From Nocardioides sp. PD653-B2 (GTDB taxonomy: Bacteria > Actinomycetota > Actinomycetes > Propionibacteriales > Nocardioidaceae): a DNA stretch of 64,000 nucleotides. The stretch is from NCBI RefSeq assembly GCF_002117935.1, contig NZ_BDJE01000010.1, positions 1 to 64,000 on the forward strand, given 5' to 3'. The translations under genes and the position numbers were made by a program. This document shows, piece after piece, positions 44,601 to 53,446 of this stretch. The notes beneath the pieces were generated by a model. The model made no database searches and had not been told where the DNA came from. It was given only the letters and a program-made list of their open reading frames with translations. Position 1 is the first letter of the stretch. Each line of letters begins with the position of its first letter.

Positions 44601-45182
44601 ATGACCACCCGCCTCACGCTCCTCCTGGCCGTCCTCGTCGCCCTCTGTTGGCCGTCGGTCGCCCGGGCCGCGGACACCGACCCCGTCGGCGGGTGGCCGC
44701 TCCGGCCGGAGCCCGCGGTGGTGGCCGGCTTCGACCCGCCGGACTCGCCCTGGGGCTCGGGGCACCGCGGCGTGGACCTGCTCGGGACCGCCGGGCAGGT
44801 CGTGCGCGCGGCGCTGCCCGGGCGGGTGAGCTTCGCCGGCGTGCTGGCCGGTCGTGGCGTGGTCGTCGTCGACCACGGCGACACCCGGACGACGTACGAG
44901 CCGGTCGACGCGACCGTCTCGCTCGGCGACCCGGTCGCGGCCGGCGACCCGATCGGGAGGCTCGCCCTGGGCGGGTCGCACTGCCTGCCCCGAGCCTGCC
45001 TGCACTGGGGCTGGATCGAGGGCGCGGACACCTACCTCGACCCGCTGCGCCTGGTCGGGGCCGGTCCGGTGCGGTTGCTGCCGCTGTGGCGGGACGAGCC
45101 AGTGAGTCGGGTGGTGCCGATGCCGTACGTCGCCTGGCGGTCGCCGCTGCAGCTGTTCCTGCTGAGGTGGTCACCGCCCTGA
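44601..45182 (+). CDS. Exported M23 (LytM) family peptidase
   Basis: A 193-residue protein with a signal peptide (residues 1-23, ending ARA) and a LytM/M23 domain. Zinc-ligand regions: GSGHRGVDLLG (His and Asp) and a late CLHWGWIEG (HxH-type motif with one His replaced by Leu-His-Trp). The family usually shows HxH; here the first of that pair may be contributed by SHCLPRACLH, so catalytic competence is uncertain. It may be a peptidoglycan hydrolase or a LytM regulator. It is divergent from rpsB. Confidence 0.85.
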   Translation: MTTRLTLLLAVLVALCWPSVARAADTDPVGGWPLRPEPAVVAGFDPPDSPWGSGHRGVDLLGTAGQVVRAALPGRVSFAGVLAGRGVVVVDHGDTRTTYEPVDATVSLGDPVAAGDPIGRLALGGSHCLPRACLHWGWIEGADTYLDPLRLVGAGPVRLLPLWRDEPVSRVVPMPYVAWRSPLQLFLLRWSPP

Positions 45183-45214
45183 GGCACCTCACCGGATCCG
45201 CTGGCGCGTCTCCG

Positions 45215-46168
45215 CTATGCCCTCGGATGCGCCTGCTGGTAGGCCCGGCGCAGCCGGTCGGTGGTGACGTGTGTGTAGAGCTGCGTGGTCGCCAGCGAGG
45301 CGTGGCCGAGCAGCTCCTGGACCGAGCGCAGGTCGGCGCCGCCCTCGAGGAGGTGGGTGGCGGCGGTGTGGCGCAGACCGTGCGGCCCGATGTCGGGCGC
45401 CCCCGGCACGTCCGTCATCCGCCGGTGCACCATGGTCCGCACTGCGCGCTGGTCGATCCGCCCGCCCCGGGCGCCAAGGAAGACCGCCGGCCCGCTGCCG
45501 TCGACGGCGAGCTGCGGGCGGCCGTGCTTGAGCCAGAAGTCGAGGGCGCGCGCAGCCGGGCGGCCGAAGGGCACCGACCGCTCCTTGCGTCCCTTGCCGA
45601 AGACCCGCACGACGTTGCGCTCGCGGTCGATGTCGTCGAGGTCGAGCCCGACCAGCTCGCCCACCCGGATCCCGGTGGCGTAGAGCAGCTCGAGCATCGC
45701 CACGTCGCGCAGCCCGACCGGGCTGCCGTCGTCGGCGCGCTCGGCGGCGCCCCGGATCAGGTCGCTCGCCTCGTCGGCACGCAGGACGGGGGGCAGCGAC
45801 TTGTGCGCCTTCGGCGAGCCGAGGCTCGCGCCGGCGTCGATCGGCGCCCGGCCGGTGCGCGACAGCCAGGCCGTGAACACCCGCGCCGCGGTCGCGCGGC
45901 GGGCGATGGTGGTGCGGGACTTGCCGAGCGTCTGCTGCTTGGCCAGCCAGCTGCGCAGGGTGCGCAGGTCGAGCTCGGTCACGTCGGTCATCCCGAGACG
46001 AGAAGCGTGGTCGAGCAGCCCGCCGACGTCGCCCAGGTAGGCGCGCACGGTGTGAGCCGCCAGGTCGCGCTCGGCCGTGAGGTGCCGCTCGTAGTCGCCG
46101 AGCACCCGGGCCATCGGCTCCGGCAGCTCGGCGCTCTCGGCCGCACCTCGGGCCTCCTGCTCGCTCAC
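45215..46168 (-). CDS. xerC: Tyrosine recombinase XerC
   Basis: A 317-residue tyrosine recombinase. The SAM-like core-binding domain spans about 18-105 and the catalytic domain 120-305. The catalytic set is complete: Arg168 (TGIRVGE), Lys192 (GKGRKER), His263 and Arg266 (HGLRH), His289 (LGHAS) and Tyr298 (QLYTHV). Its place next to dprA and comM is the standard chromosomal XerC locus, so it serves chromosome dimer resolution and is not a mobile-element integrase. The GTG start is preceded by TAGACT at 6 nt. Confidence 0.93.
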   Translation of the reverse strand: MSEQEARGAAESAELPEPMARVLGDYERHLTAERDLAAHTVRAYLGDVGGLLDHASRLGMTDVTELDLRTLRSWLAKQQTLGKSRTTIARRATAARVFTAWLSRTGRAPIDAGASLGSPKAHKSLPPVLRADEASDLIRGAAERADDGSPVGLRDVAMLELLYATGIRVGELVGLDLDDIDRERNVVRVFGKGRKERSVPFGRPAARALDFWLKHGRPQLAVDGSGPAVFLGARGGRIDQRAVRTMVHRRMTDVPGAPDIGPHGLRHTAATHLLEGGADLRSVQELLGHASLATTQLYTHVTTDRLRRAYQQAHPRA

Positions 46169-46174
46169 CTGTCG

Positions 46175-46180
46175 AGTCTA
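46175..46180 (-). promoter_or_regulatory. Putative -10 element of leaderless xerC mRNA
   Basis: Minus-strand TAGACT ending 6 nt before the GTG at 46168. Confidence 0.4.
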
Positions 46181-46196
46181 GGAACCCCGGCACCCG

Positions 46197-47333
46197 TCAC
46201 GTGTGAGCGCGCGCGGCGAGCCGCCACCCGGCCTCGTCCAGCTCGACCAGCCCCCGCTCCTCGAGCTTGACCAGCGCGGAGCCGACCTCGACCAGCCCCA
46301 GGCCGGCGGCACGGGCGATCGAGTCGGCGCGCGCCCCGTGGGCGACCGGGACCGCGTCGAGCACCTGGCGCTGCCGCGGCGTCAGCCGGTCTCGGGGAAG
46401 CTCCCGGCCCCGGGGCACCTCGAGCAGGTGCTCGCCGGCCGCGCCCACGGCTTCGAGGACCTCGGCCCCGGAGGTGACCAGGGTGGCCGCGCCGGTCCGG
46501 ATCAGCTGGTGCACTCCCTGGGACGACGCACTGGTGACCGGTCCGGGCACCCCGAGGAGCACGCGGTTGAGCCGGGACGCCCAGTTGGCGGTGTTGAGCG
46601 CGCCGCTGCGCACCGCCGCCTCGACCACGACCGTGCCGACCGTCAGGGCGGCGATCAGCCGGTTGCGGGACAGGAACCGGATCCGGGTGGGCGCGCCCCC
46701 GGGCGCGGTCTCGGAGACCACGGCCCCCTCGGCCGCGATGTGGTCGAGGAGCTGGCGGTGCGCGGTCGGGTAGACCCGGTCGGCTCCGCAGGCGAGCACG
46801 GCGACGGTCGGGCCGTCCGCGGCGATCGCTCCGCGGTGGGCGGCCTGGTCGATGCCGAACGCGGCGCCGGACACGATGCACCGGTCGGTGCGTCCCACGA
46901 CCGCGGCGATCTCGGCGGCGACGTCGGCGCCGTACGTCGTGGCGGAGCGCGAGCCGACGACGGCGACTGCCGTGTCGAGCCGGTCGAGCCGCAGCGGCCC
47001 GCGCACCCAGAGCCCGATCGGCGGGCCGCCGCGCTCCTGGATCGGCGCCACGGACGTGAGGTCGTCGAGCCGGGTCGGCCACTCGGTGTCGGACGGGGTC
47101 ACGAAGCGGACGCCCTGGCGGGCCGCATCGGTCAGCACTCGCTCGGGGTCGGCTGCGGCCAGCCGGGCCGCGAGGTCGGTGTGGAGACCGGCGACGTTGC
47201 TCTCCTCCAGCAGCTGCCGGTAGAGGACCGTGGCTCCCATCTCGTCTGCCAGCACGGCCAGCCGCGGGTCGCCCGGCTCCGAGATCGCGGACAGCGCGGC
47301 CCGGGCCAGCCGGTCGGCCGACTCGGCGCTCAT
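46197..47333 (-). CDS. dprA: DNA-processing protein DprA
   Basis: A 378-residue DprA/Smf protein that loads RecA on incoming single-stranded DNA. The Rossmann-fold core is clear: VAVVGSRSATTYG, VSGAAFGIDQAAHRGA, ACGADRVYPTAHRQLL and FLSRNRLIAAL. A C-terminal winged-helix segment (about 315-375) follows. The ATG at 47333 overlaps the comM stop as ATGA (47330-47333), so translation is coupled. Upstream open frame in this phase is not coding. Confidence 0.94.
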   Translation of the reverse strand: MSAESADRLARAALSAISEPGDPRLAVLADEMGATVLYRQLLEESNVAGLHTDLAARLAAADPERVLTDAARQGVRFVTPSDTEWPTRLDDLTSVAPIQERGGPPIGLWVRGPLRLDRLDTAVAVVGSRSATTYGADVAAEIAAVVGRTDRCIVSGAAFGIDQAAHRGAIAADGPTVAVLACGADRVYPTAHRQLLDHIAAEGAVVSETAPGGAPTRIRFLSRNRLIAALTVGTVVVEAAVRSGALNTANWASRLNRVLLGVPGPVTSASSQGVHQLIRTGAATLVTSGAEVLEAVGAAGEHLLEVPRGRELPRDRLTPRQRQVLDAVPVAHGARADSIARAAGLGLVEVGSALVKLEERGLVELDEAGWRLAARAHT

Positions 47334-48916
47334 CCGGCGCGCTCCAGCATCGAGAGCAGCAGCGGTTCGCCGGTGCGCAGCCGCAGCGCGGTGTCGACCT
47401 CGGGGAGACCGGGACCGTCGAGACCTCGCAGGTCGGCGACCGTCCAGGCGAGCCGGTGGACACGGGTGGCGCCGCGCCGGCTGAGCTTCCCGTCGTACAG
47501 CTGAGCGTCGACGGCCTGCTGGCCGGCCTTGGTGAGCGGCCAGCGCTCGCGCAGCACCGGGCCCGGCGCCTGGCCGTTGAGGCGCCAGCTGGCCTCGGCG
47601 TACCGCTCGGCCTGTCGGGCACGGGCGGCTTCCACGCGCCGCCGCACCGCCGCGGAGGACTCGGCCGGCGCGAGGTCGGCGGCACCGTCGAGCCTCCGGA
47701 GCGGCGGCAGGTGCCGCACGATGTCGACCCGGTCGGCGACCGGACCGGTGACCTTGTTGCGGTAGTCGCGACGCTGGACCTCGCGGCAGCTGCACCGGTT
47801 CTGGCGCACGTCGTTGCTGTAGTCGCCGCAAGGGCACGGGTTTGCCGCGAGCACCACCATGCCCCGGGCCGGCAGGGTGACCGACTCGTCACGCCGGGCG
47901 ATCGTGACGTCGCCGTTCTCGAGCGGCTGACGGAGGGCCTCGATCACGTCCGAGCGGAACAGCGGGAACTCGTCGAGGAACAGCACGCCGGTGTGCGCCT
48001 TGCTGACCTCGCCCGGCCGCACGACCCCGAGCCCGCCGCCGATCAGGCTCGCCTTGCTGGCGTCGTGGTGCGGCGCCGAGAACGGCGGCCGGGTCGGGAA
48101 CCCGACGTCCGGGTCGAGGGTGCCCGCGAGCGACTGGATCGCGCTGAGCTCGAGCGACTCGTCCCGCCTCAGGTCCGGCAGGATGCCCGGCATCCGCTCG
48201 ACGAGGCTGGTCTTGCCACACCCCTTCGGCCCGGAGAGCAGCAGGTGGTGGCCGCCGGCGGCCGCGACCTCGACGGCGAACCGCGCGTCGGCGATGCCGA
48301 GCAGGTCACCGAGGTCGAGCTCCTCGAGACGCTCCTTGCCCCGCCAGGCGAGCAGCCGGGCACCGGACGCCGGCGCGACCGGCGGCGCGTCCGGGACCTC
48401 CTCGTCACGCAGGATCGCCACCACCTGGCCCAGGGAGCGGACCCCGATCACGCTCATGTCGGGGACCATCGCGGCCTCGGCCGCCTGCGGCTCCGGCACG
48501 AACACCGCCCGGATCCCCCGCTCGGCCGCGGCCAGCACCATCGGCAGCACCCCCGTGACCGAGCGCAGGTTGCCGTCGAGCGTGAGCTCGCCGACGAACG
48601 CCGTGCCCGCGAGCGACGCGCCAGGGACGGTGCCGGCCGCCGCCAGCACCGAGACCGCGACGGCGAGGTCGAAGTGGGTGCCGGTCTTCATCAGGTCTGC
48701 CGGCGACAGCAGGATCGTGATCCGCCGGGTGGCCGGCCAGTCGAGGCCGCTGTTGATGATCGCCATCCGGCAGCGGTCGCGCGCCTCGTTGATCGTGGTG
48801 TCGGCACGGCCGACGAGCGTGACGCCGACCTGGCCCGGCGAGACGTCGGTCTGCACGTCGATGAGGTGCCCGACGGCGCCGTGCAGCGAGACGGTGTGGG
48901 CGGTCGCGAAGGGCAT
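47330..48916 (-). CDS. comM: YifB/ComM-family Mg-chelatase-like AAA+ ATPase
   Basis: A 528-residue AAA+ protein. The N-terminal ChlI-like/Lon-protease-like domain (1-170) is followed by Walker A SGPKGCGKTS, Walker B GVLFLDEFPLF and a C-terminal Mg-chelatase domain with a zinc-binding set (NPCPCGDY, CSCREVQR). In Vibrio the ComM helicase promotes branch migration during natural transformation. It overlaps yraN by one nucleotide (TGATG at 48914-48918) and dprA by four. Confidence 0.94.
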   Translation of the reverse strand: MPFATAHTVSLHGAVGHLIDVQTDVSPGQVGVTLVGRADTTINEARDRCRMAIINSGLDWPATRRITILLSPADLMKTGTHFDLAVAVSVLAAAGTVPGASLAGTAFVGELTLDGNLRSVTGVLPMVLAAAERGIRAVFVPEPQAAEAAMVPDMSVIGVRSLGQVVAILRDEEVPDAPPVAPASGARLLAWRGKERLEELDLGDLLGIADARFAVEVAAAGGHHLLLSGPKGCGKTSLVERMPGILPDLRRDESLELSAIQSLAGTLDPDVGFPTRPPFSAPHHDASKASLIGGGLGVVRPGEVSKAHTGVLFLDEFPLFRSDVIEALRQPLENGDVTIARRDESVTLPARGMVVLAANPCPCGDYSNDVRQNRCSCREVQRRDYRNKVTGPVADRVDIVRHLPPLRRLDGAADLAPAESSAAVRRRVEAARARQAERYAEASWRLNGQAPGPVLRERWPLTKAGQQAVDAQLYDGKLSRRGATRVHRLAWTVADLRGLDGPGLPEVDTALRLRTGEPLLLSMLERAG

Positions 48917-49290
48917 CAGCCGATCCCCCGCACGTGGTCGAGGATCGACGCGCCGCGACGCGGTCGGACGATGCCGACCAGGTCGATCCGGACGTCGCGG
49001 ACCGCGACTCCCCGGTCCTCCAGCCAGCGCGTCGCCAGCCGGCGCAGCCGGGCCACCTTGATGTCGGTGACCGCCTCGTGGGGCGTGCCGTAGCGGACGC
49101 TGCTGCGGGTCTTCACCTCGCAGACGACCAGCACGTCACCGTCGCGCAGCACCAGGTCGATCTCGCCGGCCTCGCACCGCCAGTTGCGGTCGAGCAGGAC
49201 CATCCCCTGCTCGACCAGGTGTCGCGCGGCCAGGGTCTCGCCGTACGCACCGAGCGCCTGCTTGATCGCGGCTGTTGTCGAACTCGTCAT
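48916..49290 (-). CDS. yraN: YraN family putative nuclease
   Basis: A 124-residue UPF0102 protein with a PD-(D/E)xK-type fold: GETLAARHLVEQG, CEAGEIDLVLRDGDVLVVCEVKTRSS, which holds the catalytic D and ExK residues. Function is unresolved; it is nearly always encoded beside comM and dprA. The ATG at 49290 has GGAGG and GAGGAC upstream; the frame further upstream is open but unrelated. It is transcribed with comM and dprA. Confidence 0.92.
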   Translation of the reverse strand: MTSSTTAAIKQALGAYGETLAARHLVEQGMVLLDRNWRCEAGEIDLVLRDGDVLVVCEVKTRSSVRYGTPHEAVTDIKVARLRRLATRWLEDRGVAVRDVRIDLVGIVRPRRGASILDHVRGIG

Positions 49291-49405
49291 GTCCTCGACC
49301 TCCTGGCCCGCCAGCGTTCCCGGCGGCACGGACGTCGGGCAGGGCGCGGACGACGGCGTGTGGAGAGACGTGCGGGACGCCGGCCTGTGGACGAGTGGTG
49401 GGCCG

Positions 49406-50983
49406 TCAGCCCCGCAGGGCGACGCCGGCGCAGCTCGGCGTCGGCAGCGCGAAGACGTCCGCGCCGGAGGCATGGAGGCCGAGGTCGGCGCTCAGCACGG
49501 ACAGCAGCCCGTCGTTGACCGAGGTGGTGAGGCTGCCGAGCACCGTGGCCACCGCGGCCTTGGTCGCGTGCGACAACATGCCCGGGCCGCTGACGTCGCT
49601 GGCCGAGAGAGCGGGCAGGGCGACGGCGTTCGAGTGCGCGGCGTACGCCGTGTCGAAGGCCCGCGGCGGCACGTCGATCACCACGTCCTGGGTGGTCGAC
49701 GTCCCGGAGCCGTGGAGCGTGACCGGGTCGAGGGCCACGGTCATCGGAGGTCCGGCGAGGGCCGTGGTCGCGAGGCTTGCCGTCACGCCGGCGTCGACCG
49801 AGGCCGGCGACGACGGGGTCGCCACCTGCACCGTGATGCTCGCCGGACTCGTCGCGGTGCCGTCGCCGCAGACCGTCGAGGTCATCGTGCCGGTCGCGTC
49901 CGCGAGCGAGAGCCGGACCGTCACCGTGGAGGTCATCGACGCCGACGCGACGTCGGGGAGGGTCAGCGCCGCGGTGTTCGTGCCCGTCAGCACCGCCGTG
50001 ACCTGGGAGGTCCGGGCGACGGTCTCGGCGGCGCGTCCGCAGGCGATCTGCGGCCGCTCGACGACCTGGAGGTCGAGCGAGGCGCCGGTCAGGCCCGGCA
50101 CCTCCGTCGTCAGCGGGAGCGTCACGAAGTTGCCCCCGGTCGCCACGTGCGCGGCCGCGACCACCAGGTCGAGCACGTTGACGGTGGACAGGAGTGCGGC
50201 GTCGTCCCCGGACTTCATGGCGACGATCCGGTCGATCGTCAGCGAGGGGTTCACGCCGACGGCCGCCTGGACGCTCTGGAGCAGCGTCGCCGCGGCGGTG
50301 TCGCCGTTGCGCTGCAGGACGTGGGCGATCGCGACGTAGAGCTCCTTGACCGTGAGTCCGGTGGCGAGCAGCTCGTCGACGGTGCCTGCGTCGAGCTCGG
50401 AGGCGAGGTCGGCGAGGCGGACGTCCACGGCGGCGAGCCCGGAGTAGCCGCCGACGGTGCCGCTGAGGCCGAGTGCCTTGCCCAGGTAGGTCGTCAGGAG
50501 GGTGGAGTCCCCCGACGAGGCCCGCGCGGAGTACGACCCCAGCGCGAAGCACGCGACCGGCGACGCCGCGGCGACCGCCGTACGCCCCGCTCCCCCGCTG
50601 CCGGGCCGGAACGAGAAGTCGACGCTGGTCGTGGCGGTCACCCGCACCGCGTCGGGCACGGTCGCCCCGCCGGCCGGCACGAACGTCGCGCCGTCGAGGG
50701 TGCCGAGCTCCGGCTCGACCGAGGCCGCGTCGCCGGCCGTGTCGGCGTTGCGGGCCAGGCTGCGGTCCGCAGCCGCCTGGAGGCCGGGCAGGATCGCGGA
50801 CGCCGCACGGCCGTCCAGCTCGCGGGCCAGGTCGAGCGCCACCACGTCGGCCAGTGCCTGCATGTCGGCGCGGGCGACCCGCTGGACGCCGATGTCGACG
50901 GTCAGCGCGGTGACGCCGAGCAGGGTGGTCAGCAGGATCGCGACCAGGGGTACGACGGCCCCGCGCTCGTCCCGGCGGGGCAC
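49406..50983 (-). CDS. TadG-like pilus-assembly/secreted protein
   Basis: A 525-residue protein with an N-terminal TadG/TadE-type prepilin-like segment (DERGAVVPLVAILLTTLL, then VDIGVQRVARADMQALADVVAL), after which a long Ser/Thr/Ala/Val-rich extracytoplasmic region follows. The RxERGA-plus-hydrophobic pattern is that of Flp/Tad minor pilins. It directly follows the TadE-like gene (adjacent at 50983/50984). No TadA ATPase or TadB/C membrane gene is in the window. It may be part of a surface structure assembled by a Tad system encoded elsewhere. Confidence 0.75.
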   Translation of the reverse strand: MPRRDERGAVVPLVAILLTTLLGVTALTVDIGVQRVARADMQALADVVALDLARELDGRAASAILPGLQAAADRSLARNADTAGDAASVEPELGTLDGATFVPAGGATVPDAVRVTATTSVDFSFRPGSGGAGRTAVAAASPVACFALGSYSARASSGDSTLLTTYLGKALGLSGTVGGYSGLAAVDVRLADLASELDAGTVDELLATGLTVKELYVAIAHVLQRNGDTAAATLLQSVQAAVGVNPSLTIDRIVAMKSGDDAALLSTVNVLDLVVAAAHVATGGNFVTLPLTTEVPGLTGASLDLQVVERPQIACGRAAETVARTSQVTAVLTGTNTAALTLPDVASASMTSTVTVRLSLADATGTMTSTVCGDGTATSPASITVQVATPSSPASVDAGVTASLATTALAGPPMTVALDPVTLHGSGTSTTQDVVIDVPPRAFDTAYAAHSNAVALPALSASDVSGPGMLSHATKAAVATVLGSLTTSVNDGLLSVLSADLGLHASGADVFALPTPSCAGVALRG

Positions 50984-51454
50984 TCAGCTCACCCGCGCGA
51001 CGGCGGTGTAGTCGAGGTGGTCGGGCAACGGCACCAGCGGGAAGCCGGGCACCAGCGGGTGGTCGTCGTAGAGGTAGTCGACCGTGAGGCTGGCGCACTG
51101 CGCGCCGCCGTCGTTCGCGCACGCCGCGATCGTCACCGCACAGGTCCCGACGCTGGTGCCGCCGCGCAGCAGGACACCGCTGGCGTCGCAGGTCACGCCG
51201 TACGTGTCCAGGCTGTCGTTCAGCGCGTCCCGCGCCGCAGCGAGCCGGTCGGCGTCGTCGCCGGCCGGCGAGACGGCGGCCGCCCGAGCCCCCTCGGCGG
51301 CGCCCTGGCTGACCCCCTGGCGGAAGCTGAGCATGAACCCGTAGCTGATGATGCCGAAAACGAGCAGCAGCAGGAACGGCACGACGAGGGCGAACTCGAC
51401 GGCCGCGGCACCGCGCTCCCCCCTGCGCGCGGGCCGGGCCACCCCACCACTCAT
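50984..51454 (-). CDS. TadE-like pseudopilin
   Basis: A 156-residue protein with the TadE signature RGERGAAAVEFALVVPFLLLLVFG: a Gly/Ala then Glu at +5-type prepilin site and a membrane helix (about 17-37). The rest is a small extracytoplasmic domain with three to four cysteines. TadE-like minor pilins act in Flp pilus assembly. It is encoded just upstream of the TadG-like gene. The pair interrupts the usual rnhB-DUF2469-yraN-comM order. Confidence 0.8.
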   Translation of the reverse strand: MSGGVARPARRGERGAAAVEFALVVPFLLLLVFGIISYGFMLSFRQGVSQGAAEGARAAAVSPAGDDADRLAAARDALNDSLDTYGVTCDASGVLLRGGTSVGTCAVTIAACANDGGAQCASLTVDYLYDDHPLVPGFPLVPLPDHLDYTAVARVS

Positions 51455-51519
51455 GACGAAGTCCTACCCCCGAGACGACGTGCCGTCCCGCTGGTCTGGT
51501 CCAGAAGGTCGACCGGGAG

Positions 51520-51828
51520 TCAGACCTTCGGAGGGTCGATCTCGGCCGGGCTGAGCTCCTCGACGTTGACGTCCTTGAACGTCAGCACCTTGACGTTCTT
51601 CGCGAACCTCGCCGGGCGGTACATGTCCCACACCCAGGCGTCGCTCATCGAGACCTCGAAGAACACGTCGCCCGCCTCGGTGCGCGCCTTCACGTCGACC
51701 TGGTTGCACAGGTAGAACCGGCGGTCGGTCTCGACGACGTACTTGAAGATGCCGACGACGTCGCGGTACTCGCGGTAGAGCGTCAGCTCCATCTCGGTCT
51801 CGTACTTCTCGAGGTCCTCGGCGCTCAC
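51520..51828 (-). CDS. DUF2469 family protein
   Basis: A 102-residue acidic protein highly conserved in actinobacteria: SAEDLEKYETEMELTLYREYRD, FKYVVETDRRFYLCN and VSMSDAWVWDMYRPARF. It is always found next to rnhB and lepB; the function is unknown. The GTG start at 51828 overlaps the rnhB stop as GTGA (51825-51828), so it is translated by coupling. Confidence 0.93.
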   Translation of the reverse strand: MSAEDLEKYETEMELTLYREYRDVVGIFKYVVETDRRFYLCNQVDVKARTEAGDVFFEVSMSDAWVWDMYRPARFAKNVKVLTFKDVNVEELSPAEIDPPKV

Positions 51829-52520
51829 GGCACCGACTCTATCTCCGCAGCCTCGGGGGCCAGGGGCTCCAGCCCCGCGGCACGCCGTACGTTCACGAAC
51901 CGCATCCGGTGGACCGGCGACGGTCCGTGCTCGGTGAGCGCGGCGGTGTGGACGTCGGTGATGTAGCCCTTGTGGGTCTTGAAGTCGTACGCCGGCCACT
52001 CGCGGTCGAGCTCGGTCATCATCCGGTCGCGGGTGACCTTGGCCAGCACCGACGCCGCGGCGATGCACGCGGCGACCCGGTCGCCCTTCCAGACGGCCAG
52101 GCCGGGCACACCCAGGCCGTCGACGGGGAAGCCGTCGGTGAGGACGTACGACGGCGCGAGGTCGAGCAGCGCGACCGCCCGACGCAGCGCCTCGACGTTG
52201 GCGACGTGCATGCCGAGCCGGTCGCACTCCTCGTGGGAGATCGACACCACCGACCACGCCAGTGCCCGCTGCACGACCTGCTCGTAGCAGCGTTCGCGCG
52301 CCTTCTCGGTGAGCAGCTTGGAGTCGGCGAGGCCCGGGACGATGCCGGCCCGGCCCGCGGGCAGGATCGCCGCACCCGCGACCAGCGGACCGGCGCAGGC
52401 GCCCCGGCCGGCCTCGTCGACACCGGCGATCAGGTCGATGCCCTCGCGGCGCAGCGCGCGCTCGTAGCCGTAGAGGCCGGCGTCGCGGCGCACCGTCGAT
52501 CCACGCGGAAGGGCACTCAC
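51825..52520 (-). CDS. rnhB: Ribonuclease HII
   Basis: A 231-residue enzyme that removes ribonucleotides and RNA primers from DNA. Active-site elements are AGVDEAGRGACAGP (Asp-Glu), DSKLLTEKARE and the later KGDRVAACIAAASVLAKVTRD with the remaining carboxylate nearby. The GTG start has a TAGTGT hexamer 7 nt upstream and no Shine-Dalgarno. It lies 22 nt downstream of lepB. Confidence 0.95.
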   Translation of the reverse strand: MSALPRGSTVRRDAGLYGYERALRREGIDLIAGVDEAGRGACAGPLVAGAAILPAGRAGIVPGLADSKLLTEKARERCYEQVVQRALAWSVVSISHEECDRLGMHVANVEALRRAVALLDLAPSYVLTDGFPVDGLGVPGLAVWKGDRVAACIAAASVLAKVTRDRMMTELDREWPAYDFKTHKGYITDVHTAALTEHGPSPVHRMRFVNVRRAAGLEPLAPEAAEIESVP

Positions 52521-52527
52521 AGCGTCG

Positions 52528-52533
52528 ACACTA
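52528..52533 (-). promoter_or_regulatory. Putative -10 element of leaderless rnhB mRNA
   Basis: Minus-strand TAGTGT ending 7 nt before the GTG at 52520, close behind the lepB stop. Confidence 0.4.
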
Positions 52534-52541
52534 GTTCGTGC

Positions 52542-53336
52542 CTAGGACGCGCCGGGCACGTCCGCGAAGGTGTCCGGGCGGTGCACGAACGTGAAGTGGT
52601 CGCTGGGCCACAGCAGCACGAAGACCTTGCCGACGACGTCGTCGACGTCGACGTACGGGTTCTTGGTGCAGTCCTTGTCGGTCTTCAGGCACATGTGCAC
52701 CGTGGAGTCGGCGGAGTTGTTGCGGTTGTCGCCCATCACGAAGATGTGCCCGTCGGGCACCGGGCCGACCTGCCAGTTGCAGTTCGCGACCATCGGGCCG
52801 TAGCACTCGGCGCCGCCGAGGCGTGCGTAGTCCTTCTCGTCGAGCGGCTGGCCGTTCACGGAGATCCGGCCCTGGCTGTCGCAGCACTTGACAGTGTCGC
52901 CGGCGACGCCGATCACGCGCTTCACGAGGTGCCCGCCCGACGGGTAGAGGCCGATCTTGGAGAGGACCTGCGCGACGCCGTTGGTCGGGCCGGCCGACTC
53001 CTCGGCGCTCAGCCAGCCGCCGGGGTCCTTGAACACCACGACGTCGCCGCGCTCGGGGCTGCCGCCGAACCAGTACGACATCTTCTGCACCAGGATCCGG
53101 TCGTTCTTGACCAGCCCGGGCTCCATCGACTGCGACGGGATGTAGAAGGCCTGGACGAACAGCGCCTTGATCACGATCGCCAGCACCAGGGCGATGCCCA
53201 GCAGCAGGGCGGTCTCCTGCCAGATCGGCAGGTGCTTCTTCTTCGGTCCGTCCACCGTGGTCTCGGCGTGCGAAGACCGCGACACCGGCCCGTCGGGTTC
53301 AGCGACGACGGTCGGGTCGCGGTCTTCGGAAGTCAT
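52542..53336 (-). CDS. lepB: Signal peptidase I
   Basis: A 264-residue membrane-bound S26 protease that removes Sec and Tat signal peptides. A cytoplasmic N-terminus of about 40 residues precedes one membrane helix (about 41-62). The catalytic dyad is Ser70 (PSQSMEP) and Lys139 (LVKRVIGVAGDTV), and the GDNRNNSADS box E motif is present. It lies between rplS and rnhB, the usual actinobacterial position, separated from rplS by a palindromic repeat. Confidence 0.95.
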   Translation of the reverse strand: MTSEDRDPTVVAEPDGPVSRSSHAETTVDGPKKKHLPIWQETALLLGIALVLAIVIKALFVQAFYIPSQSMEPGLVKNDRILVQKMSYWFGGSPERGDVVVFKDPGGWLSAEESAGPTNGVAQVLSKIGLYPSGGHLVKRVIGVAGDTVKCCDSQGRISVNGQPLDEKDYARLGGAECYGPMVANCNWQVGPVPDGHIFVMGDNRNNSADSTVHMCLKTDKDCTKNPYVDVDDVVGKVFVLLWPSDHFTFVHRPDTFADVPGAS

Positions 53337-53343
53337 GCGGGGT

Positions 53344-53400
53344 CCCCGGGGAAACGCGGGTTGGAGGAGCGAAGCGGGGGAATCCCGCGGTTTCCTGGGG
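53344..53400 (-). repeat. Palindromic REP-like element between rplS and lepB
   Basis: Arms 53344-53360 and 53384-53400 pair at 14 of 17 positions (ccccgg...gcggg), with an inner loop containing ggaggagcgaagc. It fills most of the rplS-lepB gap and may terminate rplS transcripts or be a dispersed repeat. Confidence 0.6.
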
Positions 53401-53428
53401 TGCTCACGCGCAGAGAGTAACGACGATG

Positions 53429-53446
53429 CCTGAGAAAACCCTCAGG
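53429..53446 (-). terminator. Hairpin spanning the rplS stop codon
   Basis: cctgag (53429-53434) pairs with ctcagg (53441-53446) around a 6-nt loop; the TGA of rplS (53442-53444) is in the stem. The RNA loop is U-rich but no U-run follows. Confidence 0.4.

Noticed and set aside
45215..46168. XerC as evidence of an integrated mobile element
   Set aside because: Its neighbours (dprA, comM, rpsB) are the normal chromosomal xerC location and no attachment repeats were seen.
51455..51519. ggtctg/cagacc inverted pair between the TadE-like and DUF2469 genes
   Set aside because: Six-nt arms with a loop above 20 nt; not convincing as a terminator.
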